From Butyriboletus loyo (lineage: Eukaryota; Basidiomycota; Agaricomycetes; Boletales; Boletaceae), in NCBI GenBank assembly GCA_038093515.1, contig JBBPSI010000139.1, positions 1 to 64,000 of the forward strand: a stretch of DNA of 64,000 nt, read 5' to 3'. The notes below the pieces were generated by a model that did not search any database, had not been told where the DNA came from, and saw only the letters and a list, made by a program, of their open reading frames with translations. Shown here one piece after another: positions 23,944 to 35,976 of the stretch. Within the stretch, counting starts at the first letter, position 1, and every line of letters starts with the position of its first letter. Both the position numbers and the translations under genes were made by a program.

Positions 23944-24690
23944 ATGCGGCTTCTGCTCGTCCGACGCGCCCTGTCCACCAGAGCATCCGCCGTCTACAGC
24001 AACCCCGCCCACGCCCATGACCCTGCACTCACTTCCACCCCGTCTGGCCTTACGCATCGACAACGCGCAGTCTTGGACAGCGCGTTGCGCGTCGACCACG
24101 CAGGAGAAATTGCCGCCAACTATATCTACAAAGGGCAGATGACCGTGCTAGGGTGGGATCCAACGGTTGGCCCGTTGATTCAGGTGCGAGTCGCCCATCA
24201 CTTCGCGGTCATCTTGGACGACCGTCCTTTGTGCAGGAGATGTGGCAGCAGGAAGTACGACACCTCCTCATCATGGACAAACTTCAAGTACAACATCAAG
24301 TGCGGCCCACAATACTCTCTGACGTAGCCAAGGCTGCTGGCTACGGTCTCGGCGTCGTTACCGCCCTTCTTGGCAAGGAGGCTGCTATGGCATGTACAGA
24401 GGCTGTCGAAACGGTCATCGGCGAACACTATGACGAGTATGTCTCTTTGTACGTTGCACTTCCCCGCTTACCCCTCCACCAGTCAACTACGAGAGTTCGA
24501 GTCGTTGCCATCATCACACCCCAGTGTGCCGTTGCTACGAGACCTCATAAAAGAAATGCGGGACGATGAACTTGAACACCTTGACACTGCAGTCGAGCAT
24601 CATTCACAACGGGCCCCAGCTCATGCGCTCTTGAGTACGATCGTCGGTGGGGGTTGCAAGGTCGCCATAGAACTCTGCAAGAAGTTTTAG
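23944..24690 (+). CDS. COQ7: 5-demethoxyubiquinone hydroxylase Coq7/Cat5, mitochondrial
   Basis: Di-iron monooxygenase that hydroxylates demethoxyubiquinone in ubiquinone synthesis, on the matrix face of the mitochondrial inner membrane. The N-terminus MRLLLVRRALSTRASAVYS is an arginine-rich presequence. Iron ligands fall in the expected blocks: RVDHAGEIAANYIYKGQM, EMWQQEVRHLLIMDKL, CTEAVETVIGEHYDE and MRDDELEHLDTAVEHH. YGLGVVTALLGKEAAMA is the helical core. Three exons with introns at about 24184 and 24438, stop at 24688-24690. Length, about 210 residues, fits. It converges with the complex I subunit gene 74 bp downstream. Confidence 0.93.
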
Positions 24691-24763
24691 ATGGTCTGCC
24701 ATTGTCGACATTACAGTAAATGTATGATGACACTCCATCGAGTATACATCTACCCCATCGCGC

Positions 24764-25199
24764 TCAGTACTCAGTGAGGGACTCGCCTTTCCGCTTGCCC
24801 GTCCACTTATATTTAAGCTACAATGGAAAGTGTAATGAGACACGCGACGTCGACAAATATGCAGTCCTCACGTGTGTTTGAGATGCGAGGTAGTAGATTG
24901 CTCCGGGAACAAACACGAAGCCGGTCAGCGAGATCAAGGTAGTGCGACGGGTGAACCTAAAGTGCTTGTACGCATCTTCGCGCTGTATGGTTGTCTGAGC
25001 ACAGTCCCTGTTGACTATATGCGTTAAAACAGCGCACCATGCGATTCCATCGCTCAATGGCGGGATCGACCTGGAAATATCAGGGTCGGTCAGATGCAAG
25101 AATAAACATTCATTTGGGTACCTTGAGGTAGCCTGTAGAGTAACCGTCAGTGTTGTAGACGACATGCGGAACGCGCTCGGACGTACTCGCAGCGGCCAT
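24764..25199 (-). CDS. NDUFB4: Complex I accessory subunit, NDUFB4/B15-like
   Basis: Small accessory subunit of mitochondrial NADH dehydrogenase, membrane arm. Four exons join exactly: MAAASTSERVPHVVYNTDGY..., VDPAIERWNRM, REDAYKHFRFTRRT with one hydrophobic helix (LISLTGFVFVPGAIYYL), and LKYKWTGKRKGESLTEY, stop at 24764. About 92 residues. The block DPAIERWNRM...FRFTRRTTLISL...YYL matches the conserved centre of B15 subunits (NPA-x-RW before a single membrane helix). It is shorter than the mammalian protein at both ends. Placing it in this family is an inference from that block. Confidence 0.7.
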
Positions 25200-25321
25200 T
25201 TCTAAATAGTGTTTGAGTCAAAGAACGTTGTTGTGTAATGTTTGGTCGAACTGGATTATGCTGCAGCCTAGCCACCAACCAAATTTCCATTCTTACCACC
25301 ACCATCCCCCTCTTGACAACG

Positions 25322-28185
25322 ATGGCCTACAACCGGGACTGGGACAAGGGTAAAGATCACTGGTCTGATCAGGGCTATTGGCCGGCAGATAATAGAGGAA
25401 ATGTACGAGGTCGAGAAGACGACTACAGCGGTGACTGGAAACGCAGAAAATATAACAACGGGGTTTGTGTTCCACCATTTGTTCTGTTTTCTCTTGTTCA
25501 TATTCGTCACAGGGATACGATGCACAGTCTTACGACGAAGCCGCTCTTGAACCCAGTTACGGGCAGCCCAATCCGAGCAGACATAACGACTCTGCACCCG
25601 ACCACGGCAATGACGACCGACATGGCAAGGGCTTCCATAGTAAGAAGCGCCTGGTCCCGAGCGAACCAAGTTCGCATGTCATTTTTCTGGGTTTAGACCC
25701 CGATTTCTCCGAGGCGGATGTTTGTCGATACGCTTTACATGTCCTTCGATACAAAGCTGAATCCATCTCACACTTTAGCTGCAGGCTCACCTCTCCACTC
25801 ATGGGTGCAACATCGAGACCGCCACCATCATAAGAGACAGATCAACAGGCACTTGCCCCATTCATATTGTATACTGTATAGTGCATTGACATGTGTGGCT
25901 ATTGGATTTTTGAAGGTATTTCCAAGGGCTTCGGTTTCGCTCAGTTTGCGAGCGTCGAACATGCCCGTGCATTTGTGGACCCGCTATTTCCATTCATCCA
26001 AGTTCCGCCACCAGCATCGCATGGCGCATCGGCTAAAGCTACTTTCTACAAAGCCCTTGAAACGGGCACTCCACACAACGGTCGTAGAGTAAAGATCGAT
26101 TATTCGCAGAGCGCATTACCTCACGACAAAGGCCGTCGGCAAAATATGAACGATGGGACTCGTGATATTGGCAATGCACCTGCTGCTGTGTTGCTCTTCC
26201 GCGGATTGGACCCTCTCTCCGGCCCTCAAGCCATCGCGCAAGCAATGATGGGTTCCGCAGGACCCGGAAAGGAGGGTCACAAGGGCATGAAGCGAATTCT
26301 CCTCATCAAGGACAAAGTGACCTTGGCTAGCTTCCAATTTACCTTTGTTGAATTTGTGGATATTCAGGTATTCAATATTTTTTGGTGGTTGTCATCATTA
26401 TGTTTATGTTCCACAGGCTGCATCCGCAGTTTTGGCAAACAGCATGTCCCCACAGATCCATCCTTCCGGCTTTCGTATTTCGGACAAACCCGTTGCGGCC
26501 TCATTTGCACACCCATATTCTTTTCAACCGGTCTCAGATTATATGCTTCGTGATGAAAGCGCTATACCATCATCTCTTAACCTTGGTGGTGTTGAAGACA
26601 CCTTTGTCAAGTACTGGGATGAGTCAGCAACTGTTGCTGTCTTAGAGTTCAAGGTAGACGAACCAGCTGCAACGCAAGCCCTGGCAGTAACCACGGTTGC
26701 TGCCAAAGAAAAGGAGAAAAGGAAGAAGGTCAAGGGTATGTCTCGGCGTGGTAGGTACTCCATGACGATCTAATATGCTCTAGATGATCCGTCGAAGAAA
26801 CCACCGGCACCATCCGCGTTACCTGTCTCTGACAAACCAGTCACTCTCAATTTCAAGACAGGGACAACCGGTAGTAAACCTTTGGTATCGCTTTCGGTAT
26901 CGAAACCGCCTGTTTCGTTACCCCTAGGATTTTCTGCAGAAGAATTTGACCCTGGTGACGAAAAGACGGAGCCAGGGCCTACAGCTGAAGATGACAAAGG
27001 TTTTCCAGTGTTTCAATGCGCACTTCGGTCCTCATTCACTTACACCGATAATAGCCACCGCAGCTAAAAAAGTTGCTCCATTGATTGCTAGCAAAAAGGT
27101 ATGAATTGATGTAACTATTTTGAGTGATAGTCTAACAACTGTCCAGACTGCCAACAACATCCAGAAATGGAATCAGGTTCAGGAAGAACTCAAGGAAGGT
27201 GCAACTCCGGTACCTAGGATTCAAACTGGAACACCAAGCACCGAAGCGGTCAATGCTCATCTTCCGATCTCCCATGTTTCTACCTCGCAACCCTCGGCAA
27301 TATCCAACGGACCGTCGACAGCAACTACTCCCGAGCCGGTAGAAGGCGAATTCGAGTTCTCTGACACTAACGCGATAACATGTCTACTCTGCGCAAGACA
27401 GTTCAAAAGCATGGATCAACTCAAACGTCACAATAAGGAATCAGGTCTTCATAAGGTTCGCCTCTTCATTCCATTTAGCCTACTTCACCAGATGCAACTT
27501 ATAACTAACTCTTTTCTTTTTCTTTTTTTTTCTTTGTACATCGCCCTCTGAATACGACACTTGTCCAAATGCAACAGAAAAATCTTAAGGATGCAAGTCT
27601 GCGCGATGTCGCACGCCAGAAAGTGGAAGCCGCGCGAAAAGGCACTGCCTTCAAAGTAGCTGAAACCGAACAGCCCAAGTATCGCGATCGTGCGTCCGAA
27701 CGTCGGATCATGCACAACCAGCCAGACGTTCCGTTACCCGAAAATGTAACCACAGTTCCGAAGAAGAAACGATATACTGAAGGACCACCTCCGCCACCCT
27801 CTCCACCTCCTGCTGCTCTAGCCCCAGGCAAGGATGAAAGTAACGTTGGCAACAAACTGTTGAAGATGATGGGTTGGAAAGAGGGCTCCGGTTTAGGTAT
27901 TGAAGGCGAAGGTCGCGTTGACCCAATGTAACATTTCTTCCGAATTCGTAGCACAATCCGTTGATTTGTGATACAGTCAGACAGCCATATATGCGCAAGG
28001 CGTTGGCCTCGGTGCTAGCAAAGCCAAAGAGTTGGGAAAATACGCTGAAGGCTACTCGGGCTACGTGCATATGGCCCAAGATGCGGTAAGTGCGATAGGA
28101 CTTCATGGGACAGAGATGACGACGTTGTGCCGCAAATTCTTACTCCTTTGTCGCAATGCAGGCTCGGGAGCGTTACGGGAGCTAG
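25322..28185 (+). CDS. RBM5/RBM10-like splicing factor (RRM, C2H2, G-patch)
   Basis: Nuclear RNA-binding protein with the domain order of RBM5/10-type spliceosomal regulators. It starts at 25322 (MAYNRDWDKGKDHWSDQ) with a charged N-terminus. RRM1 includes SSHVIFLGLDPDFSEAD, NIETATIIRDRSTG and the RNP1 motif SKGFGFAQF. A second, weaker RRM starts at AVLLFRGLDPLSGPQAI. After a Lys/Pro-rich linker there is a C2H2-type finger (CLLCARQFKSMDQLKRH) and a G-patch (NKLLKMMGWKEGSGLGIEG). The end reads YAQGVGLGASKAKELGKY then ARERYGS, stop at 28185. The intron at 25849-25915 begins with GC rather than GT. Using GT instead would destroy RNP1. The gene diverges from the complex I subunit across 122 bp. 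Confidence 0.85.
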
Positions 28186-28671
28186 GCGCGACTCGAATTA
28201 TTCACATAGCCATCGCCCCTCTGTTAACTTTTTGGCTTATCTCCATGTCTTCGCTTATTATATCGTTTGCTTTCGAGGAATTATATCTACCAGCCAACAA
28301 CCATCCGATACGTGCGACTGGAGGTTTGACATTTCACAAGTCTCTACATCACAAAGCTAGAAAACCCATGATCGGAGCCAAGAATAGGGCCAGCGCGTTG
28401 CGTGTTGTGCTGAGTCCCGAGTTTGCTTTCTGTGCGACTACTCCTGTTGGCTGAACTGCACCATCCCAGCCAGGAAGTGTCTGAGAAATCACCGCACTGG
28501 TCGGTGGGAGAGCGGCCGTCGCGGGGCCTCGCTGACATGTAAAATAGGATGCCTACAACGACAACATCAACTCAGCCTTTTATTACAGGTAGTACCTCGC
28601 ACTCACTGCGATTATATTGCCCAACTTCGTGAACTGGATGCGCCGTCCATTTAAGCTCGTCTGCCCGGCTA
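28186..28671. other. Convergent intergenic region
   Basis: About 490 bp between the 3' ends of the RBM-like gene and the PEBP-like gene. Only untranslated sequence is expected. Small open frames lack motifs. Confidence 0.45.
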
Positions 28672-29461
28672 TCAAAAAAGGTTCCAAAAACGCACCCTAG
28701 CGTAGTCCTCGACTACGAAACTCCCCACGCCCAGATTCGGCCGGGAGAGATCAGCTGGGGCCAAAAAGTCAGCCGGCTGGGCGAACACGAGGAACACGTA
28801 TCTGGAAACCATCCGTTAATTGTTTTCGTTTCTTGTAAATCTTCGCGCAAAAAAAAAGAAGCTAACCTATGTGGTCCATCCCCCACAGGAGGATTCGGCG
28901 GAATGTACCGGGTGACCACCGTGGCCCCTACCATGGACACATTTGAATTTCCAGACCCTTTTATTTTTATTTGGTATAGTCAGCAGTCCTCTTTGTCGTG
29001 TGGGACGCAAAGGACACACCAGGGATGGTTGCGCTATTGACGAGCCAATGTCGTCGTTGACCGTGACTTTGGTCCGCCCCCGGAGGGCCCGCATCGACCA
29101 TCATGATGGTGTATGTGCCTTGGAGTGCCACGGACGAATTGACAGCCGTCACCGACAAGTTGGGTTCATACAGGGCTTCTATATGCAGACCAGATTAGTT
29201 GTGTGGTGTCCCGCCAAATCAGGCGAGTCACTCACGCTCTCGCGATATAGGTTGACCGATAGCGATCCGCCCGAGGTTTTTGAAGGAGACAGCAAGAAGT
29301 GCGTTCGGGGTGAACTGGGGCAGGAACGCCGGAACGAGTCCTGATTGATTAAAATGGGCTTTGATGGCCACAATCTCGACTACTGTGCTGTTGGGCTGTG
29401 CGAGCACAGGAGGTATGGTGCAAAAGGCGAGGGTGAGGCATAGTACCTTGAAAGACAACAT
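28672..29461 (-). CDS. Secreted PEBP-like protein
   Basis: Phosphatidylethanolamine-binding-protein fold, predicted to be secreted. The start at 29461 gives a clear signal peptide, MLSFKVLCLTLAFCTIPPVLA, followed by a mature N-terminus with AHFNQSGLVPAFLPQFTP. After a 57-nt intron come NLSVTAVNSSVALQGTYTIM and MVDAGPPGADQSHGQRRHWL, where the PEBP ligand pocket normally reads DPDAP...HW. Next are YIPPNPPVGDGPHR and, after an intron, YVFLVFAQPADFLAP and VGSFVVEDYARVRFWNLF, stop at 28672. The usual DPDAP motif is changed to DAGPP, as in other secreted fungal members. Ligand and role are unknown. An upstream in-frame ATG at 29491 would hide the signal peptide and is less likely. Confidence 0.8.
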
Positions 29462-29642
29462 CCTGTGAGCGGTGAAGAGAACACGAATCAATATTCAACA
29501 CCTTTCTCTGAACTGCGTTCCAAAGTCAGAGTTTGGTATCTTCGCCATATGGCACGGAGATGTAGATGGGGTAAAACTAATCTAATACAAGCAGATACAG
29601 TACAGATAGAATCATACATTCGGCTAGTGGGAGCAAATAATG

Positions 29643-32600
29643 TCATGCCAAGTCCATGGTCGACTCTGATTCCAGTCCGAAGTCCGATACTGTGGGGAGG
29701 TCGGGCAATCCAACAACAGGCGATGCCACCTCGGAAAGCGAGTCACCAGCCTCGCTCACTAACCCCTGTGCCCTTCTTCTCGCCCTGCGTCTCGGTGCTG
29801 TGGATGTCGGAGACGAGGGTAAACTTGCGGGATCAAAGCCATCTGCTTGAAGTGCGGCCAACATGTTTTGTGCGATGTGCGCGGCGTCGGCAGTCCCATT
29901 CGTGACAAGTGAGACAGAAGGTTTGCCTTCAAGTTTAGTCGGCCGAGCCCGACGTGCCTTGCGTCCGATTGTATCTCCGTTGCGCAACTTCTCTAGTAAG
30001 TTGTCCAACGCGTTGTCTTCTTCTCGTGGACCAGATTGTTCTTGGGCATTTTGTCTGTGTAATCTTGACTCTGCCATGGCCTGTTTACGTCTCTCCATCG
30101 CAAGCTTTTCCTCCGCTGCCGTTTGATTATCCGTCATACATTTCTAAGAGAAGGCAATGTCAACAATCTGCCCGTTGCAGTTGTAATTTCTACACCGACT
30201 CACTCTATACGACGTAACAAAGGTCTTGAATATTGCAAAGAACTCTGTTGATGTCATGTTTTTATTGTCTTCACCATAGTACGCAACGACCTCGGTGAAG
30301 GTAGTTTCCGCATGATTAACATCATCGATAAGGTCCTCCAGCTTCTCAGTGGCCTTTCCAACAAATTGCCACATCTGCCTGCTATAGCCGTCGTTTTGAA
30401 CCACGTCGACGTAATGATCATTCAATTCTTGTCGTATGCGCTTAAGACCGTCTCGGAGAACGATGAGGTCTTTTCTGACATCCTGCACGTTAACTATGCG
30501 GGATATTAGATGTTTGGCCGAAATATGTTCAATACGAACCTCGGTAGGCTTCTGCCGGTCTATTCAGCTCTTCGAGTAACTCTTCCATGCCCGGGAAGTG
30601 TTTGTGAACAGTCCTTTCGAGGAAATGCAAGAGAGTAGTGTTGTTGACAGACTTCGTATCGACAAGCTGCACAGAGGCATGAGCACGATAAATAGTAGTA
30701 AACGGGAAGATACAAGCTTTGTTGATGCTGCTAACACGGAAACCGAACGCGCCACCTTTGATGCCCGTGCCATTCATATAGTTACCGATCATGAGAATGA
30801 GCTAGGGAATAGTCAACAATAACCAAGCTTATTGACGAGGGCGAAACTTACATTGAGCACTTCTTTGAACTGTTTGGCATGTAGCAACGCTTCACTAGCT
30901 TGACTAACTTTCCTCGCACCCTACGAACATGCTCAGCTGTGTGACGAGGAATGGGCGAAGAGCTTTCACCTCGTCGAGAAGTAACCATTGCTCCTCGAAC
31001 TTGCATTTATAAAGCATGCCTTCTATTCGAGGACCAAGTCGTTCAATCTGGATGAGCTTCACCATGAGACGGTCTGACGCGTGTAAGCCAGCGAGTTCTT
31101 CAGGTTCAGCATTCCGATACACATTGAGCTTGCCAACCTGACAAAAAAAATCAGCGCTGAAGAATTACAAATTTGTACTAGGAGTTGTACCTGTTCAGGA
31201 GTCGGCAGGACACCCTTCAGCTCGCTGAGGAAAACTTCGGTACATGTTTCCTGATCAAATTGTTGTATCCGCCGCGCAATCTCTTCCGGTTCCAGTTTTT
31301 TGACCCGTTGGATGAGGATTTCTACGAGTGTGCAATGTGACTGTATTTTTCATGATGCCCACTGAAAGACGTACCGACACGTTTCTTGGTCTGGGGATCG
31401 AGAACACTCTTCAGTTCAGCTTGCCTCTGTCGAGCTGTTGGAGTAGGTCAGACACAAAGGTTCCGCGCCAAGGTAGCCTTGACTTTGTAGTCCCAGGAAA
31501 GCCCACACACCCAATAAATTAATCATTAGCTGCTTAGCCTTGAAGTCTTCCTCCATCTCCGACCACACTCCATCATTTTGTAGCTTCTTCAACATTTCCT
31601 GCTCCTTTTGACTATCATCGTCACTCCAGAGCGTCTTAGCAACTTGTTGATGGGGGAGTTTGTCCCACTGGAGCTGTTTCATCTTAATTCCGGGCGTATA
31701 AGGCATATCTTTGCGGGCAGAAAGCATGACAGAGAAGTTGGCGCCAAGGAGCATGGACGCGCGAGCAGAGCTATGGACGGAACTTGAGGCGGAGGCGATT
31801 CCTCTCATAGGAGGGGGCGGAGGGGGCGGAGGAGGCGGGAGTAGTGAGGTACTGGACGATGGGTTTCCGAGGAAACCAACAGGAGGGGGTGGCGGTGGCG
31901 GTGGCGGCGGTGGCGGACTTTCATCGTTATTGACATCATCTTTAGATGGAGGGGGCGGGGCACTTCCTCCTAGCAAAGCCAAGGGTGGGGGAGGTGGTGG
32001 AGGTGGTGGAGGAGGAGGAGGCGGCGGCGGCGAAAGGTTTGCCGATTCCGACTCTTCAGGAAGTGTCGGGAGGGGTGGTGTGGCACTGCCGTCTGACATT
32101 GATGGTGCACGCCCATGTGCATAGAGTCGTTTCGCGAGTTGCTCTGAAAACGATTGTGGCTGAGGACCGCGTGAACCTTCTGCAGGACTGCCGCTCGAAC
32201 TGACTAAGGTAGGATGGGTGTCGTCAGTGAAGGCACTAAACCCACTGCGAGTTGATTGTCCGAATTCGCTCTCGACATCACGTTCATCGCCCCGCAAGGA
32301 CGAATCACGATCACTATGATCGAAGGAATCATCAGGACGTGGGACAACAAGGTTATTAGAGCGATTCATCCGAGATAAAGAAGGGGTGTCTTCGCCAGCT
32401 ATGAGTCGGTTCGTCCGCCTTGGAGAGCCTCGAATACTACGAGGACTAGCCATATGTCCACCTTCTGGAGAGAGCTGGGTGCGTCATTAGATAGCCAACA
32501 ACCCCCCACGTATAAACTTACAATTTTGACGCCAGCAGCGAGCTGGTGTTGAATCTGCTCACGCACATCTGCTTCATCTGCGTCCATGAACTGGGAATCG

Positions 32601-35273
32601 CGACCACCTTGTGTTGTCGATATCCGAGCAGATTTCGTCGTCCCGTTGGGTCGACCTCGGGCAGCATTATCTCTCTTCATGTCAGTCTTTCTGGGAGTCA
32701 CGTCTCGCGACTCTTGATCCGACCCCTCAGTCTCGTCCCCACCTTCACCACCACCGGCTTTCTTCCTCCTCCGGCCCTTACCCTCAAGGATATTGATTGT
32801 CTTTGTCCGCTCTAGGTGTCTGTTTAGTACGTCAATGAGTGTTTTCCGATCCATGGGTCCGGTGTTCGATTCAATGATCCTATCCATTCCCTTTCCAACC
32901 TCCTTCAACATCCTAAACAACTCCATGATCTGTGCCTCGAGCTGTGCAATCTGTTCTTCGTACCCAGTCTTTTGCACTTCGAGTTGAGTTTGGAGGCGAG
33001 AAGTCGTTTCGCGGGCAGTGGCCAGTTTTTGTTCGAGATGAGACACCTTGTCTTTGAGCTGGCCGACGAGTCCATCAAGACCTTGTGATATCTCTTCTTC
33101 TAGTGTTTCTTTCTCGAGTTTTAGACGGAGAGCGTGAGCGCGGATTTCGGCAGCCTCGGCCTCTGCTACTTGGAGCCTATCAGATTCGTTCAACTGAGCA
33201 ATCAGGCGTTGCACCGAATGCCCGATTCTTTGTTCTGCCGTAGCCAGTTTTCCGTCCATAACGATATCCGCGACAACCGAATCCAGGAGCCGATAATGAT
33301 AGGCAAGCTGCGGACCCTCCTCCCTAATCAGCAATAAATGTCGCATCATGGAGAGGAAGTAATCCTTTGCACGCGAACCCTCCATCCGTGAACATAGCGC
33401 ATTCCAAATATCCTCTGGATTGGAAAAGCTGGCCAGGGTGGCGTTATCCTGGCGTTCTCTCAGACGTTGCTCGTCCTCTTCGAGCGTAGACGCAAGTTCG
33501 TCGAGTTGCTTGTCCATAGCTACAACACCGAGCTCACGACAAAGGGCAACGATGTGTGGAAGACCTGCAGAATCCATGAGGGAGCGGTGGTGTATGCGAA
33601 CATCGAGGTCATCAATAGCGTCCATGATGTGGACTATTACGCCAATATTGAGAAGCTTGAGGGCAGCCCATGAGTGATGAAAGGAGAGAAGGAAAGATAA
33701 GATAATCTCACAGCGTAATCGACCAACGCCCCGCCACCTCCACCGGTGCGCTTGTATTCGTCACTGGCGCCAACAAGGCTACCCATTTTACCCCTTCCTC
33801 GTAGTACACCTTCGAGGGACTGGAACCAGTAATCATAGCAACCAGTCGAATCGCCATTAGTCTGACTGAGAGTTGCTAGACCTTGAAAGACAAGATCCAG
33901 GGAGTCTTTGCTACAGTAAACGACCGACAATAGCACCTCCATTATTGTCCGACGGGTTGGTAGGTGAGGGGAACTGAGAGTGGATGTTATCTGAGTTACG
34001 ATATTGGGGATCTTCATGGCTTCCCGGACGCGAAGCTGTAGTGTGCGTGAGACGAGTGGGATATGGAAGGTGCAAGCTTACTTACAGGATTATTGAAGAT
34101 GACCTTCAAACATTTGGCAATTTCCTGCTCTAATGATATATCGACTGCACTCCTGAATGAAGAAGGATGAATTATTCAAGCCTTGGAGAGGAATGATGAT
34201 CACCTCTTGGGCTTGCGACTAATCTGTGCGAGGAACTGCGCCAATACCGCTATGCCACTGTGACCGATAAAATTCTCGAGCCAACTAGAAGAAGCGTGAG
34301 TAGGGTCCGAGGATGCGCGGTATTCATCCTACCTAGTTTCATGCCCTCGTAGCGAGACCCAGACGCTGGAAACTTGCTTGGGGGCGATGGATCCATCCAA
34401 GAACTTGCGTATGTACCACTCGGGAGAACTCTCGTCGGATAGAGTGGCCTGTGCTGTATCGCCTCTACTTCGCCCTTCTTGCCATCGCATCTGCTCCGCG
34501 GCATGAACTATGCCCCACTTCTGACTGATAGTGAGCTTGTCCACGTTGGGTAGAGCGCGCTGCTGAGCGACATGGGCGAAAAGGGCTAGGATCTCGTCAT
34601 CTTTGTCTGGGCGGGGAAAATAAAACTCGTCGGTGTGAGGCTTGTGGAATATATGGGAAAGGTGAGTAGTGTGGCTGTCGGACTGCGTTGTGGAACTCGA
34701 AAAGCGGGAGGATGTGTTGTCTTGGGCGTGAAGGGCCCGTAGCATGGTGCTTGCGACGCTAGGAGAGGTGGGGACGGTGACAGGGCCGAACTCGGAGCCT
34801 GAAGGACTTCTGCGACCGGAAGAGACGGAGGCTTCGCTCTTACGTAGTTTGTGGGAGGTGGGTGTCTTTGGACGTTTTGGGGGGAAAGAGGCGAGAGAGT
34901 CATTGCAGAGAGTGGACGAGTCTGCAGTGCTGAAAGACGAATCGGGCCTGGCTGGAGGTGCGGCGGAGAGGTCTCTCTCGAGCTTTGTACGGTGCAGGTT
35001 CTGGTAGTTGAGGTTGAGATCTGAGCCGTCGGCGGTGAGAGTGGGATTCGTAAGAGGTGCGGATATGACAGAAGTGGTGGGAGCACCACGAAGACTCTGT
35101 GAGAGAGTGTTGACTGCGAGGGGTGAACGGGCTAGCGAAGGCAGCTTGTCGTATGGGACCGAGTCAGCCAAGTCCTGGGCTGAAACAGACGAGTTCCGTG
35201 GCCGCTGCTTCTTTCGGTTGAAGAAGGTGTCCATGGCCTTGTCGTCGTCGCTGGCCACAACGAGCCCGTCCAA
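29643..35273 (-). CDS. BNI1: Formin, Bni1/SepA type (GBD-FH3-FH1-FH2-DAD)
   Basis: Nucleates and elongates actin cables at growth sites and septa, normally activated by Rho GTPases. From 35273 a Ser-rich N-terminus leads into the GTPase-binding region (YFPRPDKDDEILALFAHVAQ) and the FH3 part (QITSTLSSPHLPTRRTIMEV, INIGVIVHIMDAIDDLDVRI, FLSMMRHLLLIREEGPQLAY). A coiled coil spans about 33200-32850. FH1 (about 32030-31800) contains several poly-proline runs for profilin. FH2 begins at MKQLQWDKLPHQQVAKTLW and runs to about 30150. The autoregulatory DAD is DNLLEKLRNGDTIGRKARRA near 30000, and the stop is at 29643. Introns are short and numerous. All expected domains are in order and I found no break. 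Confidence 0.93.
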
Positions 35274-35950
35274 AGATCAGCCTGGTCGTGACTGACAACT
35301 TGTCGTAGTACTGACTGGCATCAAGTCGCTAGTACAATGTTGACAGTAATCAAAACACGTGTCAACATTCCTCATGCTAATGAAGTACATCATAGAAAAA
35401 TCGATAAATATTCGTCACAAGGACGACGTGCTCAAAAAATTGATGGGATCGTGATTTGGGTCACAGGCAGTTCAGCGCCTCGCCAGTCCCCCATCCACAG
35501 TCATTCACAGTGGCCGCGATCACCGCAAGACCGAGCCCAGTTCCCAGTCTCCAAGCTTTCATCCTTCCCCCACTCCAGTCCCGATCCCCCACACGCACAC
35601 CGCGCATGATTGGGGGCGCACACGTACACTCGCTTCGGCCATCGCTCCACCGAGTGCGTTACCCCGCATCCTGCCACCTGGTTCTGCGACAAGCACCACG
35701 CCTCATCCTGGCCTCCGTCTCACAAGGAACAATGCTCCCGCGACGGCTCGCTGGATCCGAAAATATTAGCTACTCTGTGAGCTGCATTTCTGTGCGTGCT
35801 CATGACCCAGGTTCAACGCATCAGTGACCTGTCATGGGATCTATAGCCAAGGCCATCACCACCGCCCGCTCTGTGCGTAGTCATATAATCCAAGCGTCCG
35901 CACACTCATCTCAGAACAATCCAATCCTGCTGCCCTCGAGACGAATCTCT

Positions 35951-35976
35951 ATTGTCCCTTCCGTGGAAGGGACAAT
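35951..35976. repeat. Perfect 12-bp inverted repeat, 2-nt loop
   Basis: ATTGTCCCTTCC, then GT, then GGAAGGGACAAT. The two arms are exact reverse complements. It lies in a gene-free stretch. Confidence 0.85.

Noticed and set aside
31711..32124. Glycine-rich + strand frame suggesting a GGG-repeat protein
   Set aside because: It is the complement of the proline runs in the formin FH1 region; the minus strand explains it completely.
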